In this document: piece after piece, positions 1 to 8,942 of the stretch
Numbering within the stretch: position 1 is the first letter of the stretch
Layout: every line of letters begins with the position of its first letter
Assembly (NCBI RefSeq): GCF_016801775.1
Contig: NZ_CP069004.1
Coordinates: 3,162,001-3,226,000, forward strand
Length of the DNA stretch: 64,000 nt
DNA from: Sulfitobacter mediterraneus
GTDB taxonomy: Bacteria; Pseudomonadota; Alphaproteobacteria; Rhodobacterales; Rhodobacteraceae
Direction: 5' to 3'
Made by a program: the position numbers and the translations under genes
The notes under the pieces: generated by a model
The model's database searches: none
Seen by the model: only the letters and a program-made list of their open reading frames with translations
Told to the model about the DNA's origin: nothing

Positions 1-287
1 GCCAAACCGTCCAACAGGGACGGATTTTTGGAAACAGCTTCCTCGCCGATCACCAGGGCATCGGGAAATGCGATCTTGAGCGCCCGTGTCATCATCGCCT
101 CGGCCTCCAGATCGGCGCGGGTCACCAGATCGTCGGGGCGTGATTTGCTGCTGATATCTGCGGCAGCGAGGGCGCGAAAACGCGGCAGAATTTCTGCCTT
201 GGCGGCGCGGCGGACAATGTTCAGGACGTGCTGCTGCTGCGCGGGGCGCAAGGCGGGGGGCAGGGGGGCCGGCAAGTCCTGGGTCAT
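1..287 (-). CDS. inositol monophosphatase family protein (partial, C-terminus beyond window)
   Basis: The minus strand from an ATG at 285-287 reads open to the window edge, giving the first 95 residues. The stretch RPDDLVTRADLEAEAM followed by FPDALVIGEEAVS is the N-terminal signature of the inositol monophosphatase superfamily: the Lys/Thr-containing strand, then the Glu-Glu pair that binds the first metal. Family members hydrolyse phosphate monoesters such as inositol-1-phosphate, histidinol phosphate or 3'-phosphoadenosine 5'-phosphate; which one cannot be told from this fragment. It lies 14 bases downstream of the ybbP-like gene on the same strand, so it may be the last gene of that transcript. 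The missing part holds the DxDGT motif that would confirm the family. Confidence 0.8.
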   Translation of the reverse strand, partial: MTQDLPAPLPPALRPAQQQHVLNIVRRAAKAEILPRFRALAAADISSKSRPDDLVTRADLEAEAMMTRALKIAFPDALVIGEEAVSKNPSLLDGL

Positions 288-301
288 GTCACATCCGGTT
301 G

Positions 302-2818
302 CTATTCACGGGCACGCAGAACCTGCGCGGGCCGGGCATTGAGAGACCTCAGCGCAAAGCCGAGGCCGGCAAGGACGGTGGCCAACACGCCGCCTGCAAT
401 GATCATCAGGGCCGATGGCCAGATGATTGTAAAGTCGGTTTCCATCACAAATCGGCTTACCGCCCAACCACCCAGCACCCCTGCAAGCAAGGCAACCGCC
501 CCGGCAAACACACCCAAAAGCGCGGCACGCAGCATGAAGCTGGCTGCGATGGCACGGCGTGATGCGCCCAGTGTTTTCAGAAGTGCGGCTTCGTAGGTGC
601 GGGCCTGCGCCCCGGCTGCGGCGGCCCCGATCAACACCAGAAATCCGGTCAGCAGGGTCGCCAAAGCGCCATAGGACGTAGCGGCCGCCAGACCGGCCAG
701 TACAGCAGAGACCCTGTCAATCGCGTCGCGCACCCGAATGGCGGTGATGTTCGGGTAGGCGCTGGCCAGATCGCGCAATATCTGCGCTTCGGCTTCCGCT
801 TCGGCATAGACAGTTGAGATATACGTATGCGGTGCGCCGGACAATGCAGCGGGGTTCATCGTCAGAACAAATCCGATACCAGCGGTGGAAAAATCGACCT
901 CTTGAAAGCTGGCGATGGTGCCCTTGATATCGCGGCCCAGCACATTGATCGTCAGTGTGTCGCCCAAAGACAGGCCAATCTCTTCGGCCTCTTCGGTGGC
1001 AAAGCTGATCAGCGGCGGGCCGGAATAATCCTCGGCCCACCATGAGCCGGCAGTCAAACGGGCATCGGGGTCAGGCGCGGCGGCATAGGTCACGCCGCGG
1101 TCGCCGCGCACCACCCAGTGATCGCCTGCAACCTCGTCGGCGGGCTGTCCATTGATCTTGGTGATAACCCCGCGCAGCATGGGGGCGCTGTCGATGCGGC
1201 TGACGGCAGGGTCATTTTCCAAGCGTTCGGTATAGCCGTCGATCTGATCTTTCTGGATATCGACAAAGAAATACGAGGGCGCAACATCCGGCAAATTGCC
1301 GGAGATCGCATTGCGCAGGTTTCCGTCAATCTGGCCCACAGCGGCCAGCACCGACAGGCCAAGGCCCAGTGACAGAACCACCGCGCCGGCTCCTTCGCCC
1401 TGACCGCTGATCGCGGCGAGGGCCCACCGCAGGCGGGGACGCCCACGTGCCAGCCGCGCCGCACGGCGCGACAACAGGCGCAGCAGACCAGCGGCGAGAA
1501 CCAACAGCAAAAGCGCTCCGGCGATCCCGCCCAATGTCCAGAGTGTGAGCATCCAAGATCCGTTGAACCAGGCCGCCAGCCCGACCAGCGTGGCGACAAT
1601 CAACCCGATCACTGCCAGATACCGGGGCGCAGGAAGGCGCCGGGCGCCTTGCCATGCATCGCGGAACAATGTGGCGGCCCGCACGTCTTCGCTGCGGGCC
1701 AGGGGCCAAAGGGTGAAGGCCAGTGCGGTCAGCAAGCCATAAATTGCGGCCTCGGCCAAAGGCAGTGGGTAAAACGCAAAGCGTGCAGGCACCGGCAGCC
1801 GCGCCTCGATCAGTGGCGACAGCAGCATCGGGGCAACCGCGCCAAGCACCACACCAATCATCACACCCAAGATCGACAGGATGCCGATCTGGAGGAAATA
1901 GGTCTGAAAGATCGTCGCGCGATCCGCCCCAAGGGCGCGCAAGGTGGCGATCACCCCGGTTTTGCCATTCAAGTAAGACCGCACAGCCGCAGACACACCC
2001 ACGCCGCCCACCGCCAGACCGGAAAGTCCGACTAGCACAAGGAACGCCCCAAGACGTTCGACAAAACGGGCCACACCGGGGGCGCCGTTCCGCGCATCCG
2101 TCCAGCGCATTCCGCTGTTTTCAAATTGCTCCAATGAGTCATTCTTCAGCGCGTCAAGATCAGTATCTGGCGGCAAGGTCAGACGGTATTTGGAGTTAAA
2201 CAGCGTCCCCGGCCCCAATAACCCCGAACCATCCAGCGCATCACTGTGCAAAAGGGTGCGCGGACCAAGGGCAAAACCGCTGGCCGCGCTGTCAGGTTCG
2301 CGCAGGATCAGCGCGGACAGGTGGTAGGTCTTGCGTCCAAGCTGGAAAGTGTCACCCGCCGCAATGCCAAGCCGGTCAGACAGCGCCCGTTCCATCACCG
2401 CGCCGGGATGTCCTCCTTGATCGGCCAGCGCTGCATCCAGGGGCATCGCCGGGTCAAGAACCATCTGCCCGACCAAGGGATAGGCATCATCAACGCCTTT
2501 GATCTGCGTCAGTGCCCTTTCGTCGCCCACCACTGCCATGGACCGAAACTCAACAATTTCAGAGACGGACGTTGCGCGGCCCGCGATCCAGTCCTGTTCC
2601 TCGGCGGTTGCAAACCGGTAGGTGAAATCCAGCTCTGCCGCGCCGCCCAGAAGGGCCGCACCTTCGCGCTGCAAACCAGCCTCAATCGCAGCGCGGACTG
2701 ACCCAACGGCGGCAATCGCGGCTACGCCAAGCGCGAGGCAGGCCAGAAACAGACGAAAGCCTTTGAGGCCGCCGCGCATTTCACGGCGGGCAAAGCGGCT
2801 GGCAAGAGACAGGCTCAT
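302..2818 (-). CDS. ybbP: FtsX-like ABC transporter permease (YbbP family)
   Basis: An 838-residue inner-membrane protein and permease partner of the adjacent ATPase. One N-terminal membrane segment (about residues 20-45) is followed by a large periplasmic domain. Then come an FtsX-type segment (about 265-390), a central hydrophobic region (about 400-480), a second periplasmic domain and a C-terminal FtsX segment (about 710-835). This duplicated FtsX layout and length fit YbbP (about 800 residues in Escherichia coli). The start [14 protein letters not shown] is chosen because its ATG overlaps the ATPase stop as ATGA; an in-frame ATG 13 codons upstream would lie inside ybbA. YbbAP with TesA has been linked to release of hydrophobic molecules and lysophospholipid metabolism; the substrate here is inferred. 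Confidence 0.85.
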   Translation of the reverse strand: MSLSLASRFARREMRGGLKGFRLFLACLALGVAAIAAVGSVRAAIEAGLQREGAALLGGAAELDFTYRFATAEEQDWIAGRATSVSEIVEFRSMAVVGDERALTQIKGVDDAYPLVGQMVLDPAMPLDAALADQGGHPGAVMERALSDRLGIAAGDTFQLGRKTYHLSALILREPDSAASGFALGPRTLLHSDALDGSGLLGPGTLFNSKYRLTLPPDTDLDALKNDSLEQFENSGMRWTDARNGAPGVARFVERLGAFLVLVGLSGLAVGGVGVSAAVRSYLNGKTGVIATLRALGADRATIFQTYFLQIGILSILGVMIGVVLGAVAPMLLSPLIEARLPVPARFAFYPLPLAEAAIYGLLTALAFTLWPLARSEDVRAATLFRDAWQGARRLPAPRYLAVIGLIVATLVGLAAWFNGSWMLTLWTLGGIAGALLLLVLAAGLLRLLSRRAARLARGRPRLRWALAAISGQGEGAGAVVLSLGLGLSVLAAVGQIDGNLRNAISGNLPDVAPSYFFVDIQKDQIDGYTERLENDPAVSRIDSAPMLRGVITKINGQPADEVAGDHWVVRGDRGVTYAAAPDPDARLTAGSWWAEDYSGPPLISFATEEAEEIGLSLGDTLTINVLGRDIKGTIASFQEVDFSTAGIGFVLTMNPAALSGAPHTYISTVYAEAEAEAQILRDLASAYPNITAIRVRDAIDRVSAVLAGLAAATSYGALATLLTGFLVLIGAAAAGAQARTYEAALLKTLGASRRAIAASFMLRAALLGVFAGAVALLAGVLGGWAVSRFVMETDFTIIWPSALMIIAGGVLATVLAGLGFALRSLNARPAQVLRARE

Positions 2819-3483
2819 GCGATTTTGCCGTCGGCCAAGGCCACGGACCGGTCGCACCGCTCCGCGAGCGCGGGATCATGCGTCACCAGAACCAGCGTCG
2901 CGCCATAGGTGTCTCGCATCTCAAAGAGCAAATCCATGATCGCGCTGCCGTTTGTGCTGTCCAGATTGCCGGTGGGTTCATCGGCAAGCAAGATCGCCGG
3001 GCGGGGCGCACAGGCTCGCGCAAGGGCGACGCGCTGTTGCTCGCCGCCAGACAATTGGGCGGGGTAGTGATCAACGCGGTGGCCAAGGCCAACCGCCTCC
3101 AACGCCTCACGCGCACGATCAAAGGCATCCGTCTGACCCGAAATTTCCAGAGGCGTGGCAACATTTTCCAAGGCGGTCATGGTCGGGATCAGGTGAAAGG
3201 ATTGAAACACAATCCCCATGCGTCCTTGCCGGAATCGCGCCAGGGCATCCTCGTCCATTGTGCTCAAATCATGGTCTAATGCCTCAACCGTGCCGCCGGT
3301 GGCCTGTTCCAGGCCGCCCATCACCATCAGCAAGGAAGACTTACCAGACCCGGAGGGACCAACCAATGCAACACTTTCGCCGCTGTGGACCTTCAGGGAA
3401 ATTCCGCGCAGGATATCGACCTGTCCGGCATTGCCTCTGAGCGAAAAAGCCACATCTTTAAGCTGGAACACGAGGTCTGTCAT
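2815..3483 (-). CDS. ybbA: ABC transporter ATP-binding protein (YbbA/LolD type)
   Basis: A 222-residue ATPase. Walker A is GPSGSGKSS, the signature is LSGGEQQR, Walker B is [12 protein letters not shown], and the switch His lies in LVTHDP. The TGNLD form is typical of the MacB/LolD/FtsE class that works with FtsX-type permeases, which matches the overlapping downstream permease. The start [10 protein letters not shown] is preferred over a much longer upstream frame: the ATPase fold begins right there, and the upstream part would run through the intergenic region into the opposite-strand tesA gene. Only 48 bases separate it from the divergent tesA. The ybbP-ybbA/tesA divergent arrangement is the same as in enterobacteria. 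Confidence 0.9.
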   Translation of the reverse strand: MTDLVFQLKDVAFSLRGNAGQVDILRGISLKVHSGESVALVGPSGSGKSSLLMVMGGLEQATGGTVEALDHDLSTMDEDALARFRQGRMGIVFQSFHLIPTMTALENVATPLEISGQTDAFDRAREALEAVGLGHRVDHYPAQLSGGEQQRVALARACAPRPAILLADEPTGNLDSTNGSAIMDLLFEMRDTYGATLVLVTHDPALAERCDRSVALADGKIA

Positions 3484-3531
3484 AGGGCCGCCTTTAAATA
3501 GGTATCTGCTGGATATGGAGGTCAGTTTGAA

Positions 3532-4173
3532 ATGCGCAAGGTAATGATTGGATTTCTGGCCTGTTTCGCAGGGACTGCGCAAGCCGATGAGGTGGTTATT
3601 GCCGCCTTGGGCGACAGTCTGACCCAAGGGTATGGCTTGCCCGCCGAACAAGGGTTTGTGCCGCAATTGCAGGCCTGGCTGGATGCGAATGGCGCGGACG
3701 TGCGATTGATCAATGCCGGGGTTTCCGGCGATACCACTGCCGGCGGTTTGTCGCGGGTGGACTGGACCCTGACACCAGATGTGGACGGTATGATCGTGGC
3801 TTTGGGCGGCAATGACGTGCTGCGCGGGCTGCCACCGGAACAAGCGCGGCAGAATCTGACCGGTATCCTGACCGCCGCCCAAGCCGCCGAGGTCGAGGTT
3901 TTGCTGGTTGGTATGCAAGCGCCGGGGAATTATGGCGAAGACTACAAGGCCGATTTTGAGGCGATCTACCCCGACTTGGCCAAGGATTTTGAAACTCTCT
4001 ATCTCGAAAGCTTTTTCGCGGGGCTGACAGAGGGAGAGGAAAACGAGGATCTGAGCGCCTATCGGGCGCTGTTTCAGGGTGACGGGGTCCATCCAAATGC
4101 CGAAGGCGTGGCGATGATCGTGGCCCGGTTCGGGCCGGAGCTGTTGGAGCTGGTCAATCAGATAAAGGGCTAA
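3532..4173 (+). CDS. tesA: arylesterase / multifunctional acyl-CoA thioesterase I, SGNH family
   Basis: A 213-residue periplasmic hydrolase. A short signal peptide (MRKVMIGFLACFAGTAQA) precedes block I, ALGDSLTQGYGLP, with the nucleophile Ser. Block III GGNDVLRG supplies the oxyanion Asn, and block V DGVHPNAEG carries the catalytic Asp and His. Length and order match TesA, which cleaves thioesters, lysophospholipids and aryl esters. GGAG precedes the ATG at a good distance. It is divergent from ybbA-ybbP, a conserved pairing that suggests a shared role in handling lipids leaving the inner membrane. The next gene follows after 3 bases, so both are probably co-transcribed. Confidence 0.9.
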   Translation: MRKVMIGFLACFAGTAQADEVVIAALGDSLTQGYGLPAEQGFVPQLQAWLDANGADVRLINAGVSGDTTAGGLSRVDWTLTPDVDGMIVALGGNDVLRGLPPEQARQNLTGILTAAQAAEVEVLLVGMQAPGNYGEDYKADFEAIYPDLAKDFETLYLESFFAGLTEGEENEDLSAYRALFQGDGVHPNAEGVAMIVARFGPELLELVNQIKG

Positions 4174-4176
4174 CCG

Positions 4177-4794
4177 ATGCCCGGTCGCCTGTTTTTGACA
4201 TCACCCCTTGCGGAGATAAGCGATGTTCTGGGCATCGATACATCAGCGTATGATAATGACCCGCCCCGCCATAACATCGCACCGGGCCAAGAGATTCTCT
4301 GCCTCACCACCAAGGGCGTTTCCCGCATGAGGTGGGGCATCATTCCAGTGGGCCGCGTCAATGCGCGGGGCCGTCCGGTGATGGAAACGCTGATCAACGC
4401 AAGATCAGAGACGGTTTTTGAAAAATCCGCCTATGAAGGCACAGGGCGGGCGGTTGTGCCGGTAGACGGCTGGTATGAGTGGACCGGCGAGAAACGCAAA
4501 AAGACCGCGTGGCGGATAGCGGCAAAGGATGGCGGATTGCTTTTCTTCGCGGCGATCACCGATGTCTGGCGCGGCCCCGGCGGCATCAAGGTGGAGCAGG
4601 TCGCCACAGTGACTTGCCCGCCAAACGCAGATGTTGAACCGATCCATCACCGCATGGGTGTTCTGCTGAGGCCGAGCGATATCGCGCTTTGGCTGCAAGG
4701 GCAGGTCTCAGAGGTGCAGAGGCTCATGGTCCCATGGCCCGAAGGCTTGTTGCGGATCGAGAAAGCGGAAGGCGTTGATTGGTCGGGAGCTTAA
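4177..4794 (+). CDS. SOS response-associated peptidase (SRAP/YedK/HMCES) homologue lacking Cys2
   Basis: A 205-residue SRAP-domain protein. Most catalytic landmarks are visible: Asn33 in HNIAPGQ, Glu101 in DGWYEW, and His157 in IHHRM. In the family, Cys2, exposed after Met removal, forms the thiazolidine cross-link with abasic sites in single-stranded DNA. Here the second codon is CCC, so the protein starts MPGRLF instead of the usual MCGR. The frame is intact and the rest of the N-terminus aligns normally, so this looks like a substitution and not a wrong start. It may bind DNA without cross-linking, or use another residue. It sits 3 bases after tesA. Confidence 0.85.
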   Translation: MPGRLFLTSPLAEISDVLGIDTSAYDNDPPRHNIAPGQEILCLTTKGVSRMRWGIIPVGRVNARGRPVMETLINARSETVFEKSAYEGTGRAVVPVDGWYEWTGEKRKKTAWRIAAKDGGLLFFAAITDVWRGPGGIKVEQVATVTCPPNADVEPIHHRMGVLLRPSDIALWLQGQVSEVQRLMVPWPEGLLRIEKAEGVDWSGA

Positions 4795-4862
4795 GCATCC
4801 TGATCCTTGCACATTTCTTTGGCATCCCGCGCCCATGGTGCATTTTCTTACCCTTTCAATAA

Positions 4863-4880
4863 TTTTACCAGTTGATAAAA
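4863..4880. promoter_or_regulatory. palindromic operator, probable RutR-type site upstream of preT
   Basis: The sequence TTTTACCA-GT-TGATAAAA is an 8-base inverted repeat with a 2-base centre and one mismatch, 53 bases before the preT start. A near-identical palindrome lies at 9662-9677 next to the rutR-like gene. The Escherichia coli RutR box (TTGACCA-N2-TGGTCAA) has the same arm length, spacing and ACCA/TGGT core. Binding by the RutR homologue is inferred. Confidence 0.65.
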
Positions 4881-4933
4881 AAATGAATCCGTGAGACCGT
4901 TTTTAAAAATCAGGTCATTCAGGGGTGTACCAG

Positions 4934-6256
4934 ATGTCATCAGACGTTTTTGCCGAAGGGATCAAGCCGGGCCGGTTGGATCAAGAGAGTTATGAGGCGC
5001 AGTTTTCGGATTTGCATCCGCCACTTGATGCGCATGAAGCGCTGGTGGCGGCTGACCGCTGCTATTTCTGCCATGATGCGCCCTGTATCACGGCCTGCCC
5101 GACGGACATTGATATCCCGCTGTTCATTCGGCAGATCGCCACAGGTACGCCGGACGCGGCGGCCAAAACGATCTTGAGCCAAAACATCATGGGCGGCATG
5201 TGCGCACGTGTCTGTCCGACAGAGACATTGTGCGAAGAGGCCTGTGTGCGTGAATTGGCCGAGGGCAAGCCGGTGCTGATTGGTCAGTTGCAACGCTACG
5301 CCACCGATCATTTGCAAGAACAGGGCGTGCATCCCTTTGAACGAGGCGCCCCTTCGGGCAAGACGGTTGCGGTGGTCGGTGCAGGGCCAGCGGGCCTTTC
5401 TGCGGCGCACCGTTTGGCGATGATGGGGCATGATGTCGTGGTACATGACGCGCGGCCCAAGCCCGGCGGGCTGAACGAATACGGGATCGCCACCTACAAG
5501 ACCCCGGATGGTTTTGCGCAAGGCGAGGTGGATTGGTTGCTGAAAATCGGCGGCATTACCCTGAAACATGACGTGGCCTTGGGGCAGGGGATCACCCTGC
5601 AAGGACTGCGCGATACCTATGATGCGGTTTTTCTCGGGATTGGTCTGGGCGGTGTGAACGCGCTTGGCGCGGATGGCGAGGACAAGGATGGCGTCACCGA
5701 CGCGGTGGATTTCATCGCTGATTTGCGGCAGGCCAGTGATCTGGCCAGCGTACCGATTGGTCGCGATGTTGTGGTGATCGGCGGCGGTATGACCGCTGTT
5801 GATGCCGCCGTGCAGGCCAAGCTGCTGGGCGCATTGAATGTCACTTTGGTCTATCGCCGGGGCCGTGACCGGATGAATGCCAGCGCATTTGAACAAGACC
5901 TCGCAGCCTCAAAGGGCGTGCGGATCGTGACTCATGCAGTGCCAAAGGCGGTGCATGGCAATGGCGCAGTGCGTGAGATCGAATTCGAATACGTAGACGA
6001 GGACATGAACGGCACGGGCCAGACACTGCGCCTTGCGGCGGATCAGGTGTTCAAGGCGATTGGTCAGACCCTTGAGGGGGACGACCTGCCAGAGCTGGAT
6101 GGCCGCAAGATCAAGGTAGATGGCACAGGTCGGACATCGCTTGATCGTGTATGGGCCGGGGGCGATTGTGCGTCAGGCGGTGACGATCTGACAGTGACAG
6201 CAGTTGCCGAAGGCCGCGATGCGGCTATGGATATGCATGAAGTGTTGAGCGCCTAA
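4934..6256 (+). CDS. preT: NAD(P)-dependent dihydropyrimidine dehydrogenase subunit PreT
   Basis: A 440-residue flavoprotein subunit that passes electrons from NAD(P)H to PreA for reduction of uracil or thymine. The N-terminal third carries the Cys clusters CYFCHDAPCITACP and CARVCPTETLCEEAC, the 4Fe-4S ligands of the GltD/DPD N-terminal domain. Two Rossmann motifs follow: AVVGAGPAGLSAAHRL for FAD (about residue 145) and VVVIGGGMTAVDAA for NAD(P) (about 275). The closing FAD contact is WAGGDCASGG. The ATG at 4934 has AGGGG at proper spacing; a GTG three codons earlier overlaps that site. It is the first gene after the palindrome at 4863-4880 and is followed by a methyltransferase gene and preA. 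Confidence 0.92.
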   Translation: MSSDVFAEGIKPGRLDQESYEAQFSDLHPPLDAHEALVAADRCYFCHDAPCITACPTDIDIPLFIRQIATGTPDAAAKTILSQNIMGGMCARVCPTETLCEEACVRELAEGKPVLIGQLQRYATDHLQEQGVHPFERGAPSGKTVAVVGAGPAGLSAAHRLAMMGHDVVVHDARPKPGGLNEYGIATYKTPDGFAQGEVDWLLKIGGITLKHDVALGQGITLQGLRDTYDAVFLGIGLGGVNALGADGEDKDGVTDAVDFIADLRQASDLASVPIGRDVVVIGGGMTAVDAAVQAKLLGALNVTLVYRRGRDRMNASAFEQDLAASKGVRIVTHAVPKAVHGNGAVREIEFEYVDEDMNGTGQTLRLAADQVFKAIGQTLEGDDLPELDGRKIKVDGTGRTSLDRVWAGGDCASGGDDLTVTAVAEGRDAAMDMHEVLSA

Positions 6257-6299
6257 TGCAATATTTTCACACCACCCTGCCTTTGAATGGACGAGGGGA

Positions 6300-7121
6300 A
6301 TGAGCGGCGCTGTCGATCATATCGAACGGCATTATGCGCAGTCGGACCTCTTCGAGAAGATCATCGAAAAGCTTGCTCAGTCAGGGATCGAGGAGGCGCA
6401 GATCACTGCGCAAATCCTCAAGCCGATTGATGAGTTTCATATTGGCGGCATCGCGGCAACCAAGGCTTTGCTTGATCCGCTGGGGCTGACTGCGGACACG
6501 CGGCTGTTGGATATCGGATCGGGGATCGGTGGAACGGCGCGTTTCATTGCCAGTGAATATGGCATCAAGGTCGTCGGCATCGACCTGACGCCGGACTTTG
6601 TAACCTGCGCTGAAAAGCTGAGCGAGATTGTGGGCGCGAAGACGTCCTTTGAGGTGGGCAGCGGAACGCAGTTGCCTTTCGCCGATGCCAGTTTTGACGC
6701 GGCCACGTTGATCCATGTCGGTATGAACATCCAAGATAAGGACAAGCTGTTCGCGGAGGCCGCACGGGTTCTGACCGATGGCGGAGTATTTGCTGTCTAT
6801 GATGTGATGCTGTTCGGCGGGCAGCCGGAATTTCCAGTGCCTTGGGCGACCACGGCAGAGGATTCTTTCCTCGGAACGCCAGCTGACTACCAAACTGCGG
6901 CACAAAAGGCAGGTTTCACCCTTGAGATCCGCAATGACCGGGGTGCGTTTGCAAAACAGTTCTTTGCCGACATGCAGGCCAAGATAGCGGCCTCGGGGCC
7001 GCCGCCGGTAAGCTTGCCAATGCTGATGGGGGACGCAGCCCCAAACAAGATGGCCAACATGATTGGCGCGGTCCAGGCAGACCACATCCAACCCGTAGAA
7101 ATGATTTTTAGAAAGGGCTGA
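6300..7121 (+). CDS. class I SAM-dependent methyltransferase within the pyrimidine operon
   Basis: A 273-residue cytosolic methyltransferase. Motif I LLDIGSGIGGTARF (about residue 70), the acidic VVGIDLTP after strand 2, and motif IV-like PFADASFDAATLIHVGMNI are those of the UbiE/sarcosine-dimethylglycine methyltransferase group. An N-terminal helical region with EFHIGG resembles glycine-betaine-type and small-molecule methyltransferases. The C-terminal region is not distinctive. GAGGGG precedes the ATG. It lies 43 bases after preT and 20 bases before preA, so it is probably co-transcribed with them. No methylation step is known in reductive pyrimidine breakdown, so the substrate is unknown; detoxification or a side branch is possible. 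Confidence 0.8.
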   Translation: MSGAVDHIERHYAQSDLFEKIIEKLAQSGIEEAQITAQILKPIDEFHIGGIAATKALLDPLGLTADTRLLDIGSGIGGTARFIASEYGIKVVGIDLTPDFVTCAEKLSEIVGAKTSFEVGSGTQLPFADASFDAATLIHVGMNIQDKDKLFAEAARVLTDGGVFAVYDVMLFGGQPEFPVPWATTAEDSFLGTPADYQTAAQKAGFTLEIRNDRGAFAKQFFADMQAKIAASGPPPVSLPMLMGDAAPNKMANMIGAVQADHIQPVEMIFRKG

Positions 7122-7141
7122 GGCCCGACAGGAGACGCAAG

Positions 7142-8443
7142 ATGGCAGATCTTTCTTCGAATTTTATCGGGATCAAATCCCCCAACCCGTTCTGGCTGGC
7201 CTCTGCGCCGCCAACGGACAAAGCCTACAATGTGCGCCGCGCATTCGATGCAGGCTGGGGCGGTGTTGTGTGGAAAACCCTTGGGTTAGACCCACATGTC
7301 GTCAACGTGAACGGGCCGCGTTATGGCGCAATTTACGGTGCTGACCGACGACTCTTGGGCTTGAACAACATCGAATTGATCACCGACCGTCCGTTGCAGA
7401 CCAATCTGGACGAAATCAAAGAGGTCAAACGCGACTACCCCGCCCAAGCGATGATCGTGTCGCTCATGGTGCCTTGCGAGGAAGAGCCGTGGAAGATGAT
7501 CCTGCCAATGGTCGAAGAGACAGGCGCGGATGGGGTTGAACTCAACTTTGGCTGCCCACATGGGATGAGTGAACGTGGCATGGGCTCTGCCGTGGGGCAG
7601 GTGCCGGAATACATTGAAATGGTCACGCGCTGGGTCAAGGCGAACACGCGTATGCCAGTGATCGTCAAGTTGACGCCAAACATTACAGACGTGCGCAAGC
7701 CCGCCGAAGCGGCCAAGCGTGGCGGCGCGGATGCGGTGAGCTTGATCAACACAATCAATTCGATCACCTCGGTTGATCTGGACCTTTTTGCGCCGGAGCC
7801 CACCATTGACGGAAAAGGCGCGCATGGCGGCTATTGCGGCCCGGCAGTGAAACCCATTGCCTTGAACATGGTGGCGGAAATCGCCCGCGATCCGGGCCTG
7901 CAAGGCCTGCCGATCAGCGGCATTGGCGGCGTGACAACCTGGAAAGACGCGGCGGAGTTCCTCGCGCTTGGGGCTGGCAACGTGCAGGTCTGCACCGCCG
8001 CGATGACCTATGGCTTTAAGATCGTGCAGGAAATGATCTCGGGTCTGAGCGATTACATGGACAGCAAGGGCATCTCATCCGTTGACGAAATCGTCGGCCG
8101 CGCGGTGCCAAATGTAACGGACTGGAACCAGCTGAACCTGAACTACATCGCCAAGGCGAAAATTAATCAGGATCTGTGCATTTCCTGCGGCCGTTGCTTT
8201 GCCGCTTGCGAGGATACTTCGCACCAGGCGATCGCCATGTCCGAAGACCGCACATTTACAGTGATCGATGAGGAATGCGTGGCTTGCAACCTGTGCGTCA
8301 ACGTTTGCCCCGTCGAAGACTGCATCACGATGGAGGCAATGGCACCGGGCGAGACTGATCCACGGACAGGAAAAGTTGTCCAGCCGGATTATGCCAACTG
8401 GACAACCCATCCCAACAACCCTGCGGCCAACGCTGCAGAATAA
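7142..8443 (+). CDS. preA: NAD-dependent dihydropyrimidine dehydrogenase subunit PreA
   Basis: A 433-residue catalytic subunit that reduces uracil and thymine to the 5,6-dihydro forms, using FMN and electrons from PreT. A dihydroorotate-dehydrogenase-like barrel carries the active-site loop FGCPHGMSERGMG, whose Cys is the proton donor in the family, and the FMN-binding ISGIGGVTTW. The C-terminus has two ferredoxin clusters, CISCGRCFAAC (about residue 345) and CVACNLCVNVC (about 380), followed by CPVEDC. Length matches bacterial PreA. A GGAG site lies 8-11 bases before the ATG. It closes the preT-methyltransferase-preA unit; the next gene is on the opposite strand. Confidence 0.95.
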   Translation: MADLSSNFIGIKSPNPFWLASAPPTDKAYNVRRAFDAGWGGVVWKTLGLDPHVVNVNGPRYGAIYGADRRLLGLNNIELITDRPLQTNLDEIKEVKRDYPAQAMIVSLMVPCEEEPWKMILPMVEETGADGVELNFGCPHGMSERGMGSAVGQVPEYIEMVTRWVKANTRMPVIVKLTPNITDVRKPAEAAKRGGADAVSLINTINSITSVDLDLFAPEPTIDGKGAHGGYCGPAVKPIALNMVAEIARDPGLQGLPISGIGGVTTWKDAAEFLALGAGNVQVCTAAMTYGFKIVQEMISGLSDYMDSKGISSVDEIVGRAVPNVTDWNQLNLNYIAKAKINQDLCISCGRCFAACEDTSHQAIAMSEDRTFTVIDEECVACNLCVNVCPVEDCITMEAMAPGETDPRTGKVVQPDYANWTTHPNNPAANAAE

Positions 8444-8466
8444 CATCTCCTCCCGACCTGTTGACC

Positions 8467-8829
8467 TTACCCTTTCTTGAGAAAGGGCGAGGTTGGCAGC
8501 GGATCGGGCATCGACACTTCAGGAAGGCCGGCACCGGGCAAGGGGGCCGGTTTTTCTGTTTGGGTTTGCGCAGCGACGACCGAACTTCGGGTCGCATCCG
8601 CAGGGCGGGGAAAGGCGCCGCTGATCCTTTTGCGAAACAGCGCTGCATTTGCGCCTTGATCGCTGGTGCCACTGCTGCCAGATCCGGAAAAACCGGTGCT
8701 GTTGCCTGCCGCACGCCCCTGCGCGGCGGCGATGGTCGGCGCGATGACGGGAACAGTGTGGGTATCTGCCGACACACCTGGCGGAGGCGCCTGTGTGACA
8801 AAAGGGTTTGAAAGTAAGATAGAACTCAT
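8467..8829 (-). CDS. small Pro/Ala/Ser-rich hypothetical protein, probably disordered
   Basis: A 120-residue protein starting MSSILLSNPFVTQAPPPG and continuing with low-complexity Ala, Ser, Pro and Gly. A possible short ordered stretch, ANAALFRKRISGAFPRP, lies near the middle. No domain is recognised, and no signal peptide or membrane segment is evident. It is accepted as a gene because GGAG lies 6 bases before the ATG and nothing on the other strand explains the region. It converges with preA, leaving 23 bases between them. Its form (short hydrophobic start, then disordered acidic or Pro/Ala tract) resembles the gene at 51808-52299, but clear homology is not shown. Function unknown. Confidence 0.6.
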   Translation of the reverse strand: MSSILLSNPFVTQAPPPGVSADTHTVPVIAPTIAAAQGRAAGNSTGFSGSGSSGTSDQGANAALFRKRISGAFPRPADATRSSVVAAQTQTEKPAPLPGAGLPEVSMPDPLPTSPFLKKG

Positions 8830-8942
8830 CCTGTGCTCCGATCTTGATCAAGAGGAGCCCGCCACCCGCAATTACCTTGGGGCAAATGTGTAAATGATGT
8901 CCTAATACAATGGACCAGCGTCAATTACGGTAAACCAAAGGT

